The notes under the pieces were generated by a model that worked only from the letters and a program-made list of their open reading frames with translations, was not told the origin of the DNA and did not search any database. A DNA stretch of 64,000 nucleotides from Photobacterium ganghwense (GTDB taxonomy: Bacteria; Pseudomonadota; Gammaproteobacteria; Enterobacterales; Vibrionaceae). Location of the stretch: assembly GCF_003025595.1 (NCBI RefSeq), contig NZ_PYMI01000003.1, positions 620,001-684,000 on the forward strand, written 5' to 3'. Below, one piece after another: positions 45,107 through 54,778 of this stretch (the stretch's first letter is position 1; the number at the start of each line of letters is the position of its first letter). A program made the position numbers and the translations under genes.

Positions 45107-46213
45107 TTAATCGTTGATCAGGTCATACTCGCGACGCAGAATGTCCACGATCTCAGCTTTCGGGTTTTCACTCAGTACGATTTTTTCGCCGGTGATCTTC
45201 TCAGCAATGCCGGTGTACACTCGTGACAGTTCCATCATGGCATCAACCGGCAGGTCGTTGTCACGTGCCAGCGCAAAACGTTCTTCCATGCGGTCTTTGT
45301 TCAACAGGATGTCCGGATCAGGGAAGTGGTTCAGCAGCATCTGGCGGAAACCTTCTTTCGAGTTTTCCACGATTTCACCATTGCGGTACGCCGCGCCATC
45401 CCAGATACGGGATGAATCAGGTGTGCCCACTTCATCCATATAGATCAGTTTTTCTGCGCCATTGGCATCTGTGACGTAACCAAATTCAAATTTGGTATCG
45501 ACAAAGATCTGATCCAGTTCAGCCAGATCCTTGCTGATCACATTGAAACCATCTCGCAGCAGTTTTTCGTAGTGGCTGATGTCGTCTGGTGAACGGAAGT
45601 TGAACGCCGCATAGTTGTTTTCCAGATCGGCGCGGGTCACGTTTACATCATCGACTTCCGGTACTCCCGGAATACCGGTAAGGATCCCTTTGGTTGATGG
45701 TGTCATCAGTAGCTCAGGCAGCTTCTGGTCTTTTTCCAGTCCTTCCGGCAGTTCAATACCACAGAAGTTACGCTCGCCATTGGCATAGGCACGCCACATA
45801 GAACCGGTAATGTACTGACGGCAAATCGCCTCGACTTTTACCGGTTTGGCTTTTTGTACGATCCAGATGAATGGGTGCGGAATATCCAGAATGTGGCTGT
45901 CTGCCAGTCCATTGTCACGGAAACGCTGGAACCAGTGGTTGGAGATGGCATTCAGGGCTGCACCTTTTCCTGGTACGCCTTTCAGGCCACCTTCACCGTG
46001 CCAGATGCAGTCAAAGGCAGAAATACGATCACTGATCACCATGATGGCCAGCGGCGCATCCGGTTGAACATTGTAGCCTTTTTCTTTGATCAGACGACGA
46101 CTATCCGCTTCTGTTAACCAGTAAACAGAACGGACTTTACCGCTGTGCACAGGTTTATCTGTACGGATTGGCAGGTCATCATTAACAGCGAGAACTTGAT
46201 CAGCAAGGCTCAT
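45107..46213 (-). CDS. purC: Phosphoribosylaminoimidazole-succinocarboxamide synthase
   Basis: The 368-residue SAICAR synthetase couples CAIR and aspartate with ATP hydrolysis in purine synthesis. It shows [10 protein letters not shown], the [12 protein letters not shown] loop, [20 protein letters not shown] and [10 protein letters not shown], and a conserved [18 protein letters not shown] region. This long form, about 130 residues longer than the 237-residue E. coli PurC, is the type found in Vibrionaceae. A PurR-like box lies 120-135 bases upstream (46334-46349). It is monocistronic and divergent from the helicase gene. Confidence 0.95.
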   Translation of the reverse strand: MSLADQVLAVNDDLPIRTDKPVHSGKVRSVYWLTEADSRRLIKEKGYNVQPDAPLAIMVISDRISAFDCIWHGEGGLKGVPGKGAALNAISNHWFQRFRDNGLADSHILDIPHPFIWIVQKAKPVKVEAICRQYITGSMWRAYANGERNFCGIELPEGLEKDQKLPELLMTPSTKGILTGIPGVPEVDDVNVTRADLENNYAAFNFRSPDDISHYEKLLRDGFNVISKDLAELDQIFVDTKFEFGYVTDANGAEKLIYMDEVGTPDSSRIWDGAAYRNGEIVENSKEGFRQMLLNHFPDPDILLNKDRMEERFALARDNDLPVDAMMELSRVYTGIAEKITGEKIVLSENPKAEIVDILRREYDLIND

Positions 46214-46333
46214 GGCGAATTCCTATTTCGAAAGTTAAATGAAGGGCACGGACCGTGTCACCGGGCCGCTATCAGGGCCACACCCTAAGATGCTGGCGAT
46301 AATATCAGAACTTTGTGTGGCTTTCAGCAAGAA

Positions 46334-46349
46334 AAGCAAACGTTTGCGC
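46334..46349 (-). promoter_or_regulatory. PurR box upstream of purC
   Basis: AAGCAAACGTTTGCGC contains the palindrome GCAAACGTTTGC and matches the PurR consensus ANGCAANCGNTTNCNT at every fixed position but the last. The site supports repression of purC by PurR with hypoxanthine or guanine. The rest of the 46214-46554 gap shows no gene. Confidence 0.85.
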
Positions 46350-46554
46350 AAATTTATTTTTCAGCGGGATGCCAGCGGGTCGGTCATGAAAAAATACACC
46401 AGTAACACGGGCTACCTCAGCACGAACTTGAGCTGAAAGGCTCCGGTATTTTTCCGGTTTATTGTTTGAACTGCTTTCAACGTGCTGAAATTTATTCGTC
46501 ATCCCTGCGTGATATATGGCAGAATCATGGGCCTTTTTGCCGACCTGATTTGCT

Positions 46555-49017
46555 ATGACCCGCTTTACTTCAGAACAGACCGCCTTTATTCACCATCAGC
46601 AGGGCAATGCCTTATGTATTGCCGGCGCTGGCACGGGCAAAACGACCACGCTGGTTGGGTTGATCGGCGAAAAACTACAGCATGTGTCTGCTGACCAGAT
46701 GCTCGTTCTGATGTTTAACCGCGATATCCGCACTGACTTTCAGGCCAAACTCAGGGCTGAAGGTATTGATGTGCCGGTACCGGTGCATACGTTCCACAGT
46801 TTCTGCCTGCGTTTCCTGAACCAGAGCGGTTTTTTGCGCGAAACCGGTTACCGGATTGATTACCAGAGCGGGGAAAGTGACAAATCACTGGTCAAAGGTG
46901 TTCTGCGCGAGCTGGCCGGGCTGGAGAAAACCTATCAGCGTCAGCAAGTGATTAAAGACCCCAAAACCATTGAGCTGTTGCTGAGTTTTATCGGGCTGGT
47001 CAAAGCGTACATGCTTTCACCTTACGAGGTGTTTAAGCTGGCAGAAATCAACCGGGACTATCTGTTTATTATTGATGCGTACGAGAAATTCGAATCGCTC
47101 AGAAAGCAACAAAAAATCCTGTTCTTTGATGACTGGCTGGTGGAAACCGTCAAGTTGCTCGAAGGCAACGAGGTTTTGCGGCAGCAGTATCACCAGCGAT
47201 GCAACATGGTGGTGGTTGATGAGTTTCAGGATATTAATACCGCTCAGTACCGACTGCTAAAGCAATTATTGGGGCCGGCAACCCAGTTGCTTGCCGTGGG
47301 TGATGTCGATCAGTGTATCTATAAATGGCGTGGCAGCGCGCCGCAATTCATGCTGAATTTTGAGCAGGATTTTGCGCCGGCGACCGTTTACACCTTGTCC
47401 CAGACCTTCCGGTTCGGGCACAGTCTGGCTCTGGCCGCCAGCCATCTGATTGCCAACAATAAGCAGCGTTTCAGCGAATTTCTGACCACGTCTGGTGAGG
47501 GCGTGACGGATACGCAGATTGTGGAGTGTGGTTCATCGCGTCAGGTTGGTGAAATTGCTCAGTCGATTCAGCAGTACCTGTCGGAAGGCGGTAAACCGTC
47601 GGATGTGGCGATTCTGGTGCGGCGCTGGTCGCAGACCTTGCTGTTTGAGCTGGCATTTCTCAGTAAGAATCTTCCATACCAGATGCCGGTGCCGTCAGTG
47701 TTGGCAAACAGTCGGGAAGTAAAACTGCTGATGGAGCTAATGAACCTGGCGACCGGTCGTTATTCCGGCTGGGAGGTTAACCAGCGAGCGTCGCTATTGT
47801 TCAGCCTGTTTTCGTTTCCTCATTGCTATGTTCCGAATAAGCTGCTGCGACCACTGTGTGAGCAACTGGCAGGAATGGAACCGCAGGGCTGGATGACGTT
47901 TCTGGGGCGATATGAAAAAGCAAACCCGACCCTGAAACTGGAAAACCTGACAGAGCGGATTGACCTGCTGACACGCCTGATGCGAAAAGGCAGTTTCAAA
48001 GCTGCGGAGGTCTTTTTGCAGTACCGCAAAGAAAGCGGCCTCGACAGCTGGATCTGGAAAACTGAAGCGACCGCTTCGGAAATTGAAGAAGCGGTGGAAC
48101 GGCTCGACAGTGTGACGACAGTGCTGGAGTCGATGGATCAGAACTGTGAGAAGGCGCTGCAATACTTTGAGTATTATCTGCAGCAATCCCGATCTCATGC
48201 GTTAACCGGTAACCCGTCATCGTCTATGGGCAATCAGGCTATGGCAAATCAGGCGGTCTCACCTCAAGCTGTTGCACCTCAGGCAGGGAATGAGGGCAGT
48301 GTGCAACTGACCACAATCTTTCGGGCCAAAGGATGCGAATATAAACAGGTCTACTTGCCGTTCTGGGATAAAGACGCTTTTCCTTATATGAATAAATCGT
48401 CCGGCAGTATGGGGGCGGATATTGAGGAAGAGCGCCGACTGGCTTACGTAGCCCTGACCCGGGCAAAAGAAAAGGCGAGTGTTTATTACACCAAAACAGA
48501 TATGCCATCGGGCAGTGTCAACCACACAGGTAAAGGCATGAGTGCTGTCAAAGCCACGAATGCCAGCCGTTTTGTGCTGGAAGCCAAAGTACCGATCGCG
48601 ACTCAGCTTGGCCCGAAACTGTACCACGAGGGGGAGCTGCCGTATTACTCAAGCCCGGTGGTTGAAGAGTACTGCCGTCGTCTCGGGCGCGAAGAGGATG
48701 TGGTCGTGCCTGAAAAATTTCACAAAACTGCGCTGCCTAATCATCGTCATGGCTCCAATGCTAACAACAGCGATAACCACGGGAATGACAGTGGGAAGGA
48801 TGAATCTTATAGCCTGAAGTGGGCGCTGGCGCAGCCCTTACCGGACAATGCGGAAAAAGTGATCACCGCCATGGTTAAAACAAAAAATGCCAAATATCTG
48901 GATGGCGAAATCGCCCGGATTATCCGTGAGTTGGATTCGACGGCATTGACCAAGAAAAAGGTGCTGGTAAACCGGTTGATCGTTGCTGCCAACGCAAGAA
49001 CCCGGGTGCGGCGCTGA
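46555..49017 (+). CDS. UvrD/Rep-family DNA helicase
   Basis: The 820-residue superfamily 1A helicase has Walker A GAGTGKTT at 24-31, motif Ia HTFHSFC, Walker B VVVDEFQDIN, motif III AVGDVDQCIYKWRG, motif IV LSQTFRFG, motif V TIFRAKGCEYKQVYLP and motif VI LAYVALTRAKEKASVYY. All are intact, so it should be an active ATP-dependent 3'-5' translocase. A Gln/Ala repeat linker (MGNQAMANQAVSPQAVAPQAG) interrupts the region before motif V at about residues 558-578, and an Asn/His-rich stretch lies near 725-745. It is longer than Rep or UvrD and not in an operon. Role in repair or replication restart cannot be separated. Confidence 0.87.
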   Translation: MTRFTSEQTAFIHHQQGNALCIAGAGTGKTTTLVGLIGEKLQHVSADQMLVLMFNRDIRTDFQAKLRAEGIDVPVPVHTFHSFCLRFLNQSGFLRETGYRIDYQSGESDKSLVKGVLRELAGLEKTYQRQQVIKDPKTIELLLSFIGLVKAYMLSPYEVFKLAEINRDYLFIIDAYEKFESLRKQQKILFFDDWLVETVKLLEGNEVLRQQYHQRCNMVVVDEFQDINTAQYRLLKQLLGPATQLLAVGDVDQCIYKWRGSAPQFMLNFEQDFAPATVYTLSQTFRFGHSLALAASHLIANNKQRFSEFLTTSGEGVTDTQIVECGSSRQVGEIAQSIQQYLSEGGKPSDVAILVRRWSQTLLFELAFLSKNLPYQMPVPSVLANSREVKLLMELMNLATGRYSGWEVNQRASLLFSLFSFPHCYVPNKLLRPLCEQLAGMEPQGWMTFLGRYEKANPTLKLENLTERIDLLTRLMRKGSFKAAEVFLQYRKESGLDSWIWKTEATASEIEEAVERLDSVTTVLESMDQNCEKALQYFEYYLQQSRSHALTGNPSSSMGNQAMANQAVSPQAVAPQAGNEGSVQLTTIFRAKGCEYKQVYLPFWDKDAFPYMNKSSGSMGADIEEERRLAYVALTRAKEKASVYYTKTDMPSGSVNHTGKGMSAVKATNASRFVLEAKVPIATQLGPKLYHEGELPYYSSPVVEEYCRRLGREEDVVVPEKFHKTALPNHRHGSNANNSDNHGNDSGKDESYSLKWALAQPLPDNAEKVITAMVKTKNAKYLDGEIARIIRELDSTALTKKKVLVNRLIVAANARTRVRR

Positions 49018-49025
49018 GCCAAATT

Positions 49026-49064
49026 GAACGGTGAACGGTGAACGGTGAACCGTGAACCGTGAAC
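49026..49064. repeat. Heptanucleotide array GAAC(G/C)GT, 5.5 copies
   Basis: Three GAACGGT, two GAACCGT and a final GAAC start 8 bases after the helicase stop codon. Confidence 0.92.
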
Positions 49065-49098
49065 AAAGGCCAGAAAACACCGGGTGGTAAAGATAAAG

Positions 49099-49134
49099 CA
49101 AACGCCCTGAACAGACAGTTCAGGGCGTTTTGTT
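49099..49134. terminator. Bidirectional terminator after the helicase gene
   Basis: AAACGCCCTGAAC/AGTTCAGGGCGTTT with a short loop and TTGTTTTT on the right; A-rich on the left. It serves the helicase and possibly the convergent yjiH-like gene. Confidence 0.85.
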
Positions 49135-49179
49135 TTTGCACTCTAGGATGCTAGTTGAGGTTAGGGCATGTGACTGGCG

Positions 49180-50487
49180 TTAACCGACCAGGAATATCGC
49201 GGTCGGAATCGCCAGAAACAGACTGAGGAATGTCCGGACGAACCAGATCACGACCAGCTTCGCGACCGACAACGGAATACGCGTGGCCAGAATACAAGGG
49301 ATCGACGCAGAGAAAAACAGCACGGATGAGACACAGACCACGCCTGCAGCAAAACGAGCGATGATGTCGGCGTCTGCCATCAGCAATGCCGGCAGGAACA
49401 TTTCAGCCAGACCGGAGGCACTGGCACGAGCCAGTGCGGCACCGTCTTCAATGCCCCACAGGTAGGTCACCGGATAAAATGCCATCCCCAGCCAGTCAAA
49501 AACCGGCGTGTATTTGGCAACCAGTAAGCCAATCAGACCCACTGACATGATGGACGGCAGAATGCTGATCGTCATGATCAGGCCATCTCTCAAGTTCTCA
49601 ATGATATTTTTAGTCAGACTAGGTGCTTTCTCTGCAACTGCAAGCCCGGTTTCCAACGCCGTTTTGATTCGGTTACCGGGTTCACAATCAGGCTCACGGT
49701 GAGTCGCATGGTTGTCCATGGTTGACAGGGGAGGAATACGGACTGTGATAGCGGTAACGATAAAAGTGATCACCAGTGTTGCCCAGAAGTAGACGTTCCA
49801 GATATCCATCAGTCCCAGTGTTTTCGCCACGATCACCATAAAGGTGGCTGACACGGTGGAAAACCCTGTCGCGATTATTGCCGCTTCCCGTGCCGAGTAA
49901 TGGCCGGCAGTGAATACCCGGTTAGTAATCAGCAGGCCAATGGAATAACTGCCGACAAATGAGGCTACAGCATCAATGGCAGAACGCCCCGGTGTGCGCC
50001 AGATAGGCTGCATGAGTTTTTGTACCAGAATACCAATGGCTTCAAGCAGCCCGTAACTGACCAGAAAAGCCAGAAAGACCGAGCCAATCGGCACGATTAA
50101 GCCGACAGAGATCACCAGTTTGTTGAACAGGAATGGCAGCATATCCGGTGCCTGAAGTGCCGCCGGGCCAACGCCGGTGACCGCCAGTACCGCGGCAATA
50201 ACCCCTAGCCATTTCAGCCCCAGAAATACCCTATCAGTCATGCTGTTACGCCAGCTTTTTGTGACCAGCGGGTACACCGCGCCAGCCACAATCATCGCTA
50301 ATGCGTACCAGCTGGTGCCTGCGCCCAACCAGCTTTTCAGCAGGCTAACCAGGTGATCAAGCGGGATACTGGTCTTGCCGTTAAAGCTGACCGGGATGAA
50401 AAAGATGAAGATGCCCAGCGCGCTCAGACCGAACAAACGTCCATACTGTTTGGTCTGTACCTGAGAAGTGTCGTTGTACTGCTCCAT
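49180..50487 (-). CDS. YjiH-family membrane protein with nucleoside-recognition (Gate) domain
   Basis: This 435-residue polytopic protein matches the YjiH family. It has about 10 helices, a Gate/nucleoside-recognition segment (GRSAIDAVASFVGSYSIGLL and NRVFTAGHYSAREAAIIATG), and a late GLAEMFLPALLMADADI loop followed by SVLFFSASIPCILATRIPL. A perfect AAGGAGGT lies 4 bases before the ATG. It is probably a transporter for an organic ion, but no substrate has been set for the family. It follows arcC on the same strand after a 333-base gap that contains the arcC terminator, so it is probably a separate unit. Confidence 0.82.
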   Translation of the reverse strand: MEQYNDTSQVQTKQYGRLFGLSALGIFIFFIPVSFNGKTSIPLDHLVSLLKSWLGAGTSWYALAMIVAGAVYPLVTKSWRNSMTDRVFLGLKWLGVIAAVLAVTGVGPAALQAPDMLPFLFNKLVISVGLIVPIGSVFLAFLVSYGLLEAIGILVQKLMQPIWRTPGRSAIDAVASFVGSYSIGLLITNRVFTAGHYSAREAAIIATGFSTVSATFMVIVAKTLGLMDIWNVYFWATLVITFIVTAITVRIPPLSTMDNHATHREPDCEPGNRIKTALETGLAVAEKAPSLTKNIIENLRDGLIMTISILPSIMSVGLIGLLVAKYTPVFDWLGMAFYPVTYLWGIEDGAALARASASGLAEMFLPALLMADADIIARFAAGVVCVSSVLFFSASIPCILATRIPLSVAKLVVIWFVRTFLSLFLAIPTAIFLVG

Positions 50488-50743
50488 GTTACCTCCTTGT
50501 TAATTGATATAAATGTATATACAAAAAAAGTGGCTTGTTATGGGTTTGTTTAAATTTCGTGATCTGTATGGGCTAATTTTTATGGACTAGTTTTTTGGTG
50601 CGGCTTTGCAGTATCTACGTGTCAGGTTTCTGGAGGCTAGCTTTGAGTTGTGGTCTGAGGAGTGTAAGTGAAGGAATCGGGAAGCGAGTTTAATTGTATA
50701 GATGATAAAAGGAAAACAGCGGAATCAATCAGCACCACTGGAT

Positions 50744-50769
50744 GTAAAAAAAGCCCCCGAAGGGGCTTT
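50744..50769 (-). terminator. Intrinsic terminator after arcC
   Basis: On the minus strand AAAGCCCC/GGGGCTTT with a TTCG loop is followed by a run of T (A-run at 50746-50752 on the plus strand). The rest of the 50488-50820 gap holds no gene. Confidence 0.9.
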
Positions 50770-50820
50770 GTCGATGAGCTTTGATGACGAGATGTCGGAG
50801 AAGGGGATGCCGCGCAGGCA

Positions 50821-51750
50821 TCAGTAATATTCGATCCCTTCGCCTTGCTGGATGAGCGTTCCAGCTTCATTGACCAGGATTTTATCCAGATCAAACAGGG
50901 AGCCAATAGCAGCCTTACCGCGGCCACTGTTGACGAATTTACAGACCGCATCCACTTTTGGTCCCATAGAGCCCGCAGGGAAGCTGAAGTGAGACAGGCC
51001 TTCCGGCGTTGCCACTTTCATTTCAGCCTGATCCGGCTTGCCATAGTGACGGAAAATGGAACCGTCAGTCAGAATGATAAACAGATCGGCATTGATTGTT
51101 TCTGACAGCAGTTCCGCAGTCAGATCTTTATCAATCACACATTCCACGCCTTCTAGGCGCTCGCCTTCACGGCATACTGGCACACCGCCGCCGCCACAGG
51201 CAATCACGACGTTACCGGCTTTTAACAGCGTTTCAACTTGTTGCTTTTCAACAATGGCTTTTGGCAGCGGTGAAGGCACGACGCGGCGGAAGTAATTACC
51301 GTCGGCTTTAAAGATTTTGTCGGAACATGCCATTAATTCTTTGGCACGCTCTTCGGTATATACCGGGCCAACAAATTTAGTCGGATTGGCAAATGCCGGA
51401 TCATCTTTGCTGACTTCGGTTTGAGTGACCAGTGTTGCCACTGCAAGGGACGGATCAACGTTACGCAGTTCCTGTTGCAACATATAGCCCACCATACCAC
51501 ATGTCTGCGAACCTAATACGTCCATTGGGTATGGTGTTGTTTCCGGAGAGTACTCCTGATAAGCACTGTTTTGTTCCATTAATAAGCCGACTTGAGGGCC
51601 GTTGCCATGCACGATAACAATTTCGTGCTCACGGGCAATGGCCGCGATACTCGCTGCCGCTTTTTGGATATTTTCTCTTTGGTTTTCTGCTGTTAATGCC
51701 TGGCCTCTCGCCAACAGGGCATTGCCGCCCAGAGCTAGTACTATGCGCAT
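50821..51750 (-). CDS. arcC: Carbamate kinase
   Basis: The 309-residue amino-acid-kinase-fold enzyme makes ATP from carbamoyl phosphate and ADP (reversible). It starts MRIVLALGGNALLARGQALT, has the VHGNGPQVGLLMEQN motif and the ACGGGGVPV loop, and ends with GSMGPKVDAVCKFVNSGRGKAAIG. In classical clusters it follows arginine deiminase and ornithine carbamoyltransferase; neither is present here, so carbamoyl phosphate must come from elsewhere. GGAG precedes the start at moderate spacing. It ends with an intrinsic terminator. Confidence 0.95.
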   Translation of the reverse strand: MRIVLALGGNALLARGQALTAENQRENIQKAAASIAAIAREHEIVIVHGNGPQVGLLMEQNSAYQEYSPETTPYPMDVLGSQTCGMVGYMLQQELRNVDPSLAVATLVTQTEVSKDDPAFANPTKFVGPVYTEERAKELMACSDKIFKADGNYFRRVVPSPLPKAIVEKQQVETLLKAGNVVIACGGGGVPVCREGERLEGVECVIDKDLTAELLSETINADLFIILTDGSIFRHYGKPDQAEMKVATPEGLSHFSFPAGSMGPKVDAVCKFVNSGRGKAAIGSLFDLDKILVNEAGTLIQQGEGIEYY

Positions 51751-52520
51751 GATCGTATCTCCGCCGGGAGGAGTGAATCTCCAGCCCGTATTTGCTTTTT
51801 ATTATTTGATATAGGGTATTTTTTATTTATCGCTCTTGGCGATTTAGACGTAGGTTAGAGAATTTATGGCGGGCTAAATGTGATAATTATCTTGTTTTTG
51901 TGCCAGAGATTTTTCAATCAAATTTAAAAATCAGTAAAGCACTGCCTAATTATCCGATAAAGAAATTATACAGGACTTAATATAAGTAATTATTAACAAT
52001 ACCCATGCGAGCAAATCGAATATTATTTCCGGTTTCTTTAATGAAAAAACTGATAACGCGATCACATGTAAAAACTGAACATTAAATATACCTCAATTTA
52101 GCTGTTAAATTAATGTTGCGTATAGTTGGGTTCAATCAATGTTTTTCCTGATGATAACGGGGTGAACTTGGACTTAGAAATCGGTGATGGGGTATTTATA
52201 ATTGAATACCTTGTTGTCTAAACCAGGAACCGATACGCAAGAAATACAGACGATAATTATTTTTATTAATAGTGTTATTTTTAATTTAGCGCTTACTCTG
52301 TCTATTTAGAAGCTGATCTGGGACTGGCTATGAACGAGGTGAATGATAAATTTATCTACATTATCATTATCGTGTTCTTCGGAGTTCGGTGATAGGTCAT
52401 CAATAGTTGTTGGAATTTGCTTTCAAAAAATAATGTATTTTTTCTCGAAAATTTGATAAAAATACGCTTTCTTTAAGGAAGCTTAGGCAGGGAAGAGTAA
52501 CAATCATATGAATTTTGAGT
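51751..52520. other. Long AT-rich region between divergent arcC and diguanylate cyclase genes
   Basis: About 770 bases, clearly more AT-rich than the rest of the window and without a supported gene. A TGTGATAATTATCT element near 51880 resembles half of a Crp site. A 6-codon frame (52508-52528) with an upstream GGGAAGAG overlaps the start of the cyclase gene. Confidence 0.45.
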
Positions 52521-54515
52521 ATGTCTAGCTTTCAGCGTTTGTTTTCCTTTTCATTAAAAACCATTCTGCTTTTCATTTTTTTGAACTGCTCATATTCTGT
52601 CAGCGCTACCGTTGATGCAAATTCCACTTGTCTAAAAGATTTGTCTAAAAAATTAGACGCCAGTGAACAACAATACCTGAATTTTTATCTTTTAAGCCAG
52701 ATAGACCCGAGCGCTGCTATTAAGTTATTGCCGCAGTCGAATAACGCGGTCAAGGCGATGCCTGCCTCCCTCATGGCTAAAGCATTACTCCTGTTAGGAA
52801 AGTTGCGGATAGAACAGTCGGGTAACGGCAATCGTGAATTAGCTAATCAGTACCTGGAAGCTCTGGATAAGCTTGCGGCCCAGTCTCGCTCTCGCTGGCT
52901 GAAACTGGAAGTTGAGTATCGTGAAGCGACCATTTTGGTTGATGAAAACGAGTTTGCACTGGCACAAGTCAAACTAAAAAGCGTGCGTGATGCAGCATTA
53001 AAGCAGGGCCATAGACACCTGTATGCCAGAAGTCTGAAGTGGTTGGGCAATATTGACGTTGATTTGGGGGCTTACGAGTCAGCATTGACGAACTATGAGA
53101 GGGCCTACCAGACTTTCGAACAATGCGGTGATCAGCAACAATTGATCCTAATCCTGTCAAACATTGCATCTCTCTATATCAACATGGAAGAGTGGCATCA
53201 GGCCGACTCGTACATTAGTAGGGCATTTGATCGATACGACAAGGAAGGTAGCGTTCACCCGATCATCGAGTCGGTGTTGCACATTAACGCGGCGGAGATT
53301 GAACAAGGTTTGGATAACATTCAACGCCGAAAAATGCATGTTGATCGGGCAATTGAATTGTCCGATAAAGTCAGCTCTCTACGTGTGCAACTTAATGCTC
53401 TGGTGAATCTTTCCTCGTACTATCTTGATACTGGTAATGAGGAAGCGGCACTAAAGGCTGCAAATCAATGTTTTGAGCTGGCATCTGGGTATAGCGGTGG
53501 GAATGAACTCAATATCGCGCTTTGTCATGAAAGTCTGGCAGACAACTATCTTTCTTCTGGGTGGCAGGAGTTGGCGCTTGAACATGGCTTAACGGCGTTG
53601 TCCATCTATGAAGCGGAAAATGACGTTTTGCGTAAGAGCAGAACCTACCTGACGTTGGCAAAAATCTATGAGTCAAAAGGTCAGTTTGAAACGGCACTGG
53701 CATTTTATAAACGTTTTTCTGAAGACAACAAGAAATTCCTTTTTGATATCAGGCAGAAAGAACTCTATGCCCTGCAAGAGCGCTTTGATGCCAATGTGAA
53801 TGAAAAAGAAATTCAGTTGCTGAAAAAAGAGAAAGAATTGGTGGAATTACGTCTGGCTGAAAAGAAAGCAAGCGAAGACATTTTACGCCTAGGCACAGGG
53901 TTGATCATCATAGTGCTGTACGTGATGTATCGTCGGTATCGGATGGTGACAAAGCGAAAGCGATTGTTAGAGAAGTTTAACGCTGAGTTGCTGACACAAA
54001 CGAATCAAGATGCACTGACAGGGCTTCACAACCGCCGATTTTTGGAACAGTGGCTGAATCGTCAGTCCAAAGCCTCATTCCAGTACGGGTATCTGGTGTC
54101 AGTTATTGATATTGATCACTTCAAGAAAATCAATGATGAACTGGGACATCAGGTCGGTGATGAGGTGCTGGTGGAGATTGCCAATCGACTGAGAAAAGCG
54201 GTGCGTAAAAACGACATTGTCGTTCGCTGGGGTGGTGAAGAGTTTGTGCTGGTTATGGCGTGTCAGCCTGAAGAATGTGATGCCTGTTTGACTCGAATTC
54301 TGGATTGTGTCCGCTCGAAAGATTTTGAACTCAGTTGCACTGATTTACCTGTGACTATCTCTATGGGGGCGGTATATACCAATGAACCCACTCAACTGTC
54401 GCTGTACTGGAGTGAAATGCTTGTCAGGGCTGACAAAGCTTTGTACGAGGTAAAACGAAGTGGGCGAAATGGCTACCAGTTCAGCGAGTTAGAGCACGAG
54501 AAACGAACGCCATAG
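52521..54515 (+). CDS. TPR-sensor diguanylate cyclase (GGDEF)
   Basis: A 664-residue membrane protein with a signal/anchor sequence (LKTILLFIFLNCSYSVSA), a periplasmic region of about 400 residues with TPR-like helices (HLYARSLKWLGNIDVDLGAY, then ALTNYERAYQ), a coiled coil, a transmembrane helix near 455-472 (GTGLIIIVLYVMY), and a C-terminal GGDEF domain. The active site is GGEEF at 571-575 and an inhibitory RxxD site (RKND, 562-565) lies five residues before it, so cyclic di-GMP synthesis with feedback inhibition is expected. ATG 52521 is preferred to the TTG at 52515. A tiny frame (ATG 52508 to TAG 52528) overlaps this start and may couple translation. It is monocistronic. Confidence 0.87.
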   Translation: MSSFQRLFSFSLKTILLFIFLNCSYSVSATVDANSTCLKDLSKKLDASEQQYLNFYLLSQIDPSAAIKLLPQSNNAVKAMPASLMAKALLLLGKLRIEQSGNGNRELANQYLEALDKLAAQSRSRWLKLEVEYREATILVDENEFALAQVKLKSVRDAALKQGHRHLYARSLKWLGNIDVDLGAYESALTNYERAYQTFEQCGDQQQLILILSNIASLYINMEEWHQADSYISRAFDRYDKEGSVHPIIESVLHINAAEIEQGLDNIQRRKMHVDRAIELSDKVSSLRVQLNALVNLSSYYLDTGNEEAALKAANQCFELASGYSGGNELNIALCHESLADNYLSSGWQELALEHGLTALSIYEAENDVLRKSRTYLTLAKIYESKGQFETALAFYKRFSEDNKKFLFDIRQKELYALQERFDANVNEKEIQLLKKEKELVELRLAEKKASEDILRLGTGLIIIVLYVMYRRYRMVTKRKRLLEKFNAELLTQTNQDALTGLHNRRFLEQWLNRQSKASFQYGYLVSVIDIDHFKKINDELGHQVGDEVLVEIANRLRKAVRKNDIVVRWGGEEFVLVMACQPEECDACLTRILDCVRSKDFELSCTDLPVTISMGAVYTNEPTQLSLYWSEMLVRADKALYEVKRSGRNGYQFSELEHEKRTP

Positions 54516-54629
54516 CTTTCAGAATAAGGTGTTGATCTGGGCTTGGATATACTTCTGGTTCTGACAATGTTTGATGGAACCAGCCGCTGCCGGAGTGTAC
54601 TTCTATGCTTGTTCATCGGAGTGTTGAAA

Positions 54630-54653
54630 CGGCTGCGGCTGCGGCTGCGGCTG
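54630..54653. repeat. Hexanucleotide array (CGGCTG)4
   Basis: Four perfect CGGCTG units in the gap between the cyclase gene and the convergent nqrB-like pseudogene. Nothing else is seen in 54516-54778. Confidence 0.85.
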
Positions 54654-54778
54654 TGAAGTCGTCCCGCAACTGACTGTATTCAGCCACCCCCGAAACGTGC
54701 CAGCGAGCCCATTGGCAACTGGCACGGATGTATTTTAGTTCAGGGTAGTTGAACCATCTAAGGACTACGCTGAAACGT

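Noticed and set aside
51870..51900. Crp-binding site upstream of arcC
   Set aside because: Only one half (TGTGA) is a good match; the second half is missing.
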